From positions 1 to 24,111 of the forward strand of contig DATCKG010000105.1 of assembly GCA_036562385.1 (NCBI GenBank): a stretch of 24,111 bases of DNA, written 5' to 3'. The notes beneath the pieces are model-generated. The model saw only the letters and a list, made by a program, of their open reading frames with translations. It made no database searches and was not told the DNA's origin. A program made the position numbers and the translations under genes. Source of the DNA: DATCKG01 sp036562385 (lineage in GTDB: Bacteria; Bacillota; Sulfobacillia; Symbiobacteriales; Symbiobacteriaceae). Positions 20,619 to 24,111 of the stretch are shown here, in pieces (position 1 is the first letter of the stretch; the number at the start of each line of letters is the position of its first letter).

Positions 20619-22418
20619 CTACAAGTCAACCTTGATGTGGAGCTCCTTGAGCTGTTTCTCATCCACCTCGTTGGGAGCGTCCACCATCAAGTCGGTGGCC
20701 CGGGCGGTCTTCGGGAAGGCAATCACGTCCCGGATCGATGACCGGCCGGCCAGCAGCATCACAAACCGGTCCAGGCCGAAGGCGATGCCGCCGTGGGGCG
20801 GTGCGCCATACTCAAAGGCCTCCAGCAGGAAGCCGAACTTCGCTTGAGCCTCCTCCTGGCTGAACCCCAGCAGTTCAAACATCCGGTTCTGCAGCGGCCG
20901 CTGGTGGATGCGGATGGAACCGCCGCCCAGCTCGACGCCGTTGAGGACCAGGTCGTACGCGTTGGCCCGGATGGAAGCCAGCTCCTCCCGGGTGAGATTC
21001 TCCTTGAAGACCTTGTCCAGGTCCTCCGGCAGCGGCGAGGTAAAGGGATGGTGGACCGCCACAAACCGCTGCTCCTCCTCATCCCACTCCAGCAGCGGGA
21101 ACTCCACCACCCAGGCGGGGCAGAACTTCTTCGGATCCCGGAGCCCCAGCCGGTTGCCCATCTCCAGCCGCAGAGCCCCCAGGGCCGCCGCCACCACACC
21201 CGGCTGATCCGCCACAAAAAGCAGCAGGTCGCCGGGCTCCGCTTCCAGACGGGTAAGGATCTCCTTCACCTGCTCTTCGGTGAGGAACTTGGTGAAGCTG
21301 GACTTCACCTCCCCGCCGTCCCCCACGGCGATGTAGGCCAGCCCCTTGGCCCCGTAGGTCTTGGCGATCCCGGTCAGTTCATCGATCTGCTTGCGGGAGT
21401 AGCCGCCGCAGCCCTTGGCGTTGATGCCCTTCACCTTGCCGCCGGCCTCCACGGCGCTGCGGAAGACGCCGAAGCCGCACTGGGCCGCAATGTCACTGAT
21501 GTCCACCAGGGTCATGCCGAAGCGCAGATCCGGCTTGTCGGAGCCGTACTTCTCCATGGCCTCGGCATAGGTGATCCGCGGGAAGGGGGTCGCCACCGAC
21601 ACGCCCAGGGCCTTCTCGAAGACGTGGGAGACCATCGCCTCCATGATGGTCAGCACGTCCTCCCGCTCCACGAAGGACATCTCCACGTCGATCTGGGTGA
21701 ACTCCGGCTGCCGGTCCGCCCGCAGGTCCTCGTCCCGGAAGCAGCGGACGATCTGCACGTACCGGTCCAGCCCCGCCACCATGCAAAGCTGCTTAAACAG
21801 CTGCGGCGACTGGGGCAGGGCGTAGAACTTGCCGGGGTTGACCCGGGAAGGCACCAGATAGTCCCGGGCGCCTTCCGGCGTCGACCGGGTCAGCATCGGC
21901 GTTTCGATCTCCAAGAAACCGTGCGCGTCGAAGAAGTCCCGCACCGCCTTGGTCACCCGGTGGCGGAGCATCAAGTTCCGCTGCATCTCCGGCCGCCTGA
22001 GGTCCAGGTACCGGTACTTCAGCCGCAGGGTCTCGTCCACGTCCAGATCATCCTGGATGTAGAAAGGCGGCGTCTTGGCGGGATTGAGGATCCGTATCTC
22101 CTGCGCCCGGATCTCGAACCGGCCAGTGGGCAGGTTCGGATTCACCGCCTCGGGCGTCCGGTGGACCAGCTTCCCCCGAACCGCCAGCACATATTCACTG
22201 CGCACCTGCTCGGCCTTGTGAAAGATCTCGCCGGTCTCCTCAGCGTCAAAGACCACCTGAATCAGACCGCTCCGGTCCCGAAGGTCGATGAAGATCAGCT
22301 TGCCGTGATCCCGCCTCCGCTGTACCCATCCGTTGACGGTGATCACCTGACCCACCAGGGAGTCGTCGACCTCTGCGCAGTAATGGGTCCGCTTCATGCC
22401 TGCAATCGATTCACTCAT
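20619..22418 (-). CDS. aspS: Aspartyl-tRNA synthetase (bacterial type)
   Basis: It charges tRNA-Asp with aspartate. The 599-aa product has the OB-fold anticodon-binding domain (about 10-115), class II motif 1 near the FLEIETPMLTRSTPEGARDY region, motif 2 FRDEDLRADRQPEFTQID (about 225-242), the bacterial GAD insertion (about 290-420) and motif 3 GIAFGLDRFVMLL near the C-terminus. In the anticodon domain RRRDHGKLIF carries a histidine at the site where, from memory, a histidine favours relaxed recognition of tRNA-Asn as well (non-discriminating type). The ATG at 22418 overlaps the hisS stop as ATGA, with GGGAGG 9 bases upstream, so translation is coupled. Expression should follow the hisS T-box. 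Confidence 0.98.
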   Translation of the reverse strand: MSESIAGMKRTHYCAEVDDSLVGQVITVNGWVQRRRDHGKLIFIDLRDRSGLIQVVFDAEETGEIFHKAEQVRSEYVLAVRGKLVHRTPEAVNPNLPTGRFEIRAQEIRILNPAKTPPFYIQDDLDVDETLRLKYRYLDLRRPEMQRNLMLRHRVTKAVRDFFDAHGFLEIETPMLTRSTPEGARDYLVPSRVNPGKFYALPQSPQLFKQLCMVAGLDRYVQIVRCFRDEDLRADRQPEFTQIDVEMSFVEREDVLTIMEAMVSHVFEKALGVSVATPFPRITYAEAMEKYGSDKPDLRFGMTLVDISDIAAQCGFGVFRSAVEAGGKVKGINAKGCGGYSRKQIDELTGIAKTYGAKGLAYIAVGDGGEVKSSFTKFLTEEQVKEILTRLEAEPGDLLLFVADQPGVVAAALGALRLEMGNRLGLRDPKKFCPAWVVEFPLLEWDEEEQRFVAVHHPFTSPLPEDLDKVFKENLTREELASIRANAYDLVLNGVELGGGSIRIHQRPLQNRMFELLGFSQEEAQAKFGFLLEAFEYGAPPHGGIAFGLDRFVMLLAGRSSIRDVIAFPKTARATDLMVDAPNEVDEKQLKELHIKVDL

Positions 22419-23746
22419 GTCCGACAGCCTCCCGATTCCCAGGGGCCCTTGGCCCGCAGGGTGCAGATCTGTGAAACCACCTGATCCAGCGGAACGTTCT
22501 CCTGGCTGGCAGCGGCCATGTCCCTCAGCGCCGCCACGCCGCTGCGCACCTCATCCTCGCCCAGAATCACCACATAGCGGGCGTTCAGCTTGCCGGCATA
22601 CTTCATCTGCGCCTTCAGCGACCGTGCCAGATAGTCGATATCGCTGGCCAGGCCCGCCGCCCGCAGCTCATACAGGAGCTTCAGCCCCACCGGTCGGGCT
22701 GCTTCCCCCAGGGTTACCACGAAGACATCCAGGCGGGGCCGGTTCTGAAACGGCGCTGTCAGGCCGCTTTCGTCCAGCACCATCAGCACCCGTTCCATGC
22801 CCATCCCGAACCCGACGCCAGGGGTCGGCTTGCCGCCCACCACCTCCACGAGGCCGTCGTAGCGGCCGCCGCCCCACAGGGTGGACTGGGCGCCCAATTT
22901 CGGGTGGAGCACCTCAAAGACGGTTTTGGTGTAATAGTCGAGTCCCCGGACGATGCGGGGGTCGATCTGGTAGTTTACCCCAAGGGCCCTCAGGTTGGCC
23001 AGCAGCCCCTCCCAGTGGGCCCGGCACTCGTCGCACAGGAACTCCAGGGTGACCGGGGCGGTCTTCTGGGCCGGGTGATCCGCGTCCCGCTTGCAGTCCA
23101 GAAGCCGCAGCGGATTCCGATCGATCCGCACCTTGCAGTCCTCGCACAGCTCATGCAGGTGCGGACGGAAGTGCTGCTGCAGCGCCTCCCGGAAGCGGGG
23201 CCGGCAGACCGGGCAACCGATGGAATTGACGTTCACCGTCAGCCCCGTCAGCCCAAACCGACTGACCAGGTCCAGCCCCAGGTAGATCACCTCGGCGTCC
23301 AGCGCCGGATCCTGGCTGCCGAAGACCTCCACATCCAGCTGGTGAAACTGCCGGAACCGCCCTTTCTGGACGTTCTCATAACGGAAAGCGGGCCCGAAGG
23401 CGTAGAGCTTCACCGGATGGGGTGCGTTGGTCAGTCCGTTTTCCAGGTAGGCCCGCACCAGACCCGCCGTGAACTCCGGGCGCATGGCCATCCGGCGGGG
23501 ATCCGGGTCGTCGCCGCGGGGCATGATGTTGAACATCTCCTTGTTGACGATGTCCGTCGTGGTGCCGACGCCGTGGACGAACAGCTCCACGTATTCCACC
23601 ACCGGCAGGCGGATCTCCTGGTACCCGTACAGATGGGCCACCTGCCGAAAGGCGTCCTCCAGCACCTGCCAGCGGTAGCTGTCCCGCCAGCCGTACTGTT
23701 CCCCGGGCAGGAAGTCGTTGAACCCTTTGGGCGCCTGGATTGCCAT
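22415..23746 (-). CDS. hisS: Histidyl-tRNA synthetase
   Basis: It charges tRNA-His. The 443-aa product begins MAIQAPKGFNDFLP and has class II motif 1, motif 2 FRYENVQKGRFRQFHQLDVEVFG (about 115-137), the histidine-binding RGLDYYTKTVFEV (HisA, about 262-274) and GGGRYDGL (HisB), plus the C-terminal anticodon domain. The insertion domain carries paired cysteines (GCPVC, CEDC, CDEC) that look like a zinc-binding or relic site, known in many Firmicutes HisRS. ATGs at 23749 and 23746 both follow AGGAGG; I prefer 23746 for its better spacing of about 6 bases. A longer reading crosses the T-box terminator and is not credible. Confidence 0.97.
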   Translation of the reverse strand: MAIQAPKGFNDFLPGEQYGWRDSYRWQVLEDAFRQVAHLYGYQEIRLPVVEYVELFVHGVGTTTDIVNKEMFNIMPRGDDPDPRRMAMRPEFTAGLVRAYLENGLTNAPHPVKLYAFGPAFRYENVQKGRFRQFHQLDVEVFGSQDPALDAEVIYLGLDLVSRFGLTGLTVNVNSIGCPVCRPRFREALQQHFRPHLHELCEDCKVRIDRNPLRLLDCKRDADHPAQKTAPVTLEFLCDECRAHWEGLLANLRALGVNYQIDPRIVRGLDYYTKTVFEVLHPKLGAQSTLWGGGRYDGLVEVVGGKPTPGVGFGMGMERVLMVLDESGLTAPFQNRPRLDVFVVTLGEAARPVGLKLLYELRAAGLASDIDYLARSLKAQMKYAGKLNARYVVILGEDEVRSGVAALRDMAAASQENVPLDQVVSQICTLRAKGPWESGGCRT

Positions 23747-23768
23747 CATACCCCTCCTCGGAAAACTG

Positions 23769-23799
23769 AAAAACGCCCGTCCCGCCATGGGACGAGCGT
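23769..23799 (-). terminator. T-box terminator hairpin
   Basis: On the minus strand an 11-bp stem ACGCTCGTCCC/GGGACGGGCGT (one G-T pair) with a 5-base loop is followed by TTTTTC. Its 5' arm overlaps the antiterminator partner of the T-box sequence, so only one of the two folds can form. It ends about 20 bases before the hisS start. Confidence 0.9.
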
Positions 23800-24050
23800 T
23801 GCGCTCGCGGTGCCACCCATCTAGGCGCCTGCCTCCCCGGCAGGCAGCCCCCTCGTTCCGGCTGCCGAAGCAGCCCCTCCCTGTGATAACGGCGGAGGTC
23901 ACCGGCACGGCCTGTCGGCCCGTAGGGCCGAGTCGACCGCACGGCTCCGGGGCGTCCTTCCCCGCCCTTTCCCTGTCTGCCTTGCACCACGGGGGCAGAC
24001 TCTCTGTGAGGGAGACTGCGGGTACTGATCCCCTTCATTGCCTTTGGCTC
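23769..24050 (-). promoter_or_regulatory. T-box riboswitch of hisS-aspS, specifier probably GAC (Asp)
   Basis: A T-box leader senses an uncharged tRNA and opens the downstream genes by preventing termination. The T-box sequence GGGTGGCACCGCG lies at 23818-23806, before the terminator at 23799-23769. Stem I is clear on the minus strand: GGGG (24033-24030), AGTA, CCCGC, the AG-rich bulge CACAGAGA, stem GTCTGCC/GGCAGAC with the GGTGCAAGGC distal-loop motif, then GCGGG, GAAGGACG and CCCC. In the usual GAA-x-NNN-x-CC layout of the specifier loop this gives GAC at 23956-23954, an aspartate codon. A His codon (CAC) is not at that position. A GGCTGC-TTCG-GCAGCC hairpin and a GCCTGCC/GGCAGGC stem III lie between stem I and the T-box. 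Confidence 0.93.
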
Positions 24051-24065
24051 TACCTTTGGTCTCCA

Positions 24066-24094
24066 ATTGTACCGGAGATGCCCACGCCTGTCAA
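24066..24094 (-). promoter_or_regulatory. Sigma-A-type promoter of the hisS-aspS T-box transcript
   Basis: On the minus strand a perfect TTGACA (24089-24094) and TACAAT (24066-24071) are separated by exactly 17 bases. The expected start near 24059 gives a leader of about 310 bases before hisS. Confidence 0.88.
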
Positions 24095-24111
24095 CCGCGT
24101 CACACCAGGAG

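Noticed and set aside
23750..23908. N-terminal extension of hisS by about 54 codons
   Set aside because: It runs across the T-box sequence and terminator; the HisRS N-terminus MAIQAPKGFNDFLP begins right after AGGAGG.
23954..24059. Histidine specifier (CAC) in the hisS T-box
   Set aside because: CAC occurs only in the AG-rich bulge on the 5' side of stem I and in the loop before the kink, not opposite AGTA where the specifier must lie.
1..24111. CRISPR array, insertion sequence, integrase or phage segment
   Set aside because: No regularly spaced direct repeats, transposase or integrase motifs, or terminal inverted repeats with target duplications were seen.

Overview
The window looks like a chromosomal segment of a GC-rich, probably thermophilic member of the Firmicutes, with Symbiobacterium and its relatives as the best guess. 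Three things support this: a T-box leader before hisS, Firmicutes-type gene order around hisS-aspS, rarA, Rrf2-iscS-mnmA and a yrrD/yrrI-like pair, and strong AGGAGG-type ribosome sites with frequent GTG/TTG starts. The species assignment is inference. No mobile element, CRISPR array or defence cassette is visible.

Layout, left to right: (1) 1-810, a minus-strand RNA block: a consensus promoter, tRNA-Ser(GCT), tRNA-Lys(CTT), a hairpin, then RNase P RNA with its own promoter and terminator. (2) 891-3602: an orphan minus gene, a small plus-strand gene, then an AI-2E/YrrI-type membrane protein, a zinc-ribbon protein and a PRC-barrel protein. (3) 3711-6671: mnmA, iscS and an Rrf2 regulator with IscR-like Cys/His ligands, behind a consensus promoter and a 25-base dyad. 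(4) 6812-12956: an accessory stretch with a CPBP protease, a class B penicillin-binding protein behind an unknown protein, a PH-domain protein, a YbaK-type deacylase, an MFS transporter and a small Cys4 protein. (5) 12999-14949: a stand-alone CheY-like receiver followed by a two-PAS histidine kinase, with a near-consensus promoter. (6) 15096-19250: a tightly coupled minus operon of threonine aldolase, 2H RNA phosphoesterase, THUMP-type rRNA methyltransferase and rarA. (7) 19439-20511: trxA, an RNA gene that I call 6S RNA from structure and synteny, and a small heat-shock protein. (8) 20619-24094: aspS and hisS, coupled by an ATGA overlap, behind a T-box leader whose specifier appears to be GAC (Asp) rather than a His codon.

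Most of the window handles translation and RNA: tRNA maturation (RNase P), tRNA charging (HisRS, AspRS), mischarging repair (YbaK), tRNA thiolation (IscS to MnmA), rRNA methylation, and polymerase control (6S RNA). Conserved genes are almost all on the minus strand. The five plus-strand genes are isolated, single and mostly accessory. The most interesting signals are regulatory: the Asp-specific T-box over hisS-aspS, the Rrf2 dyad just downstream of its own promoter, the 6S unit, and promoters built into the ends of neighbouring terminators.
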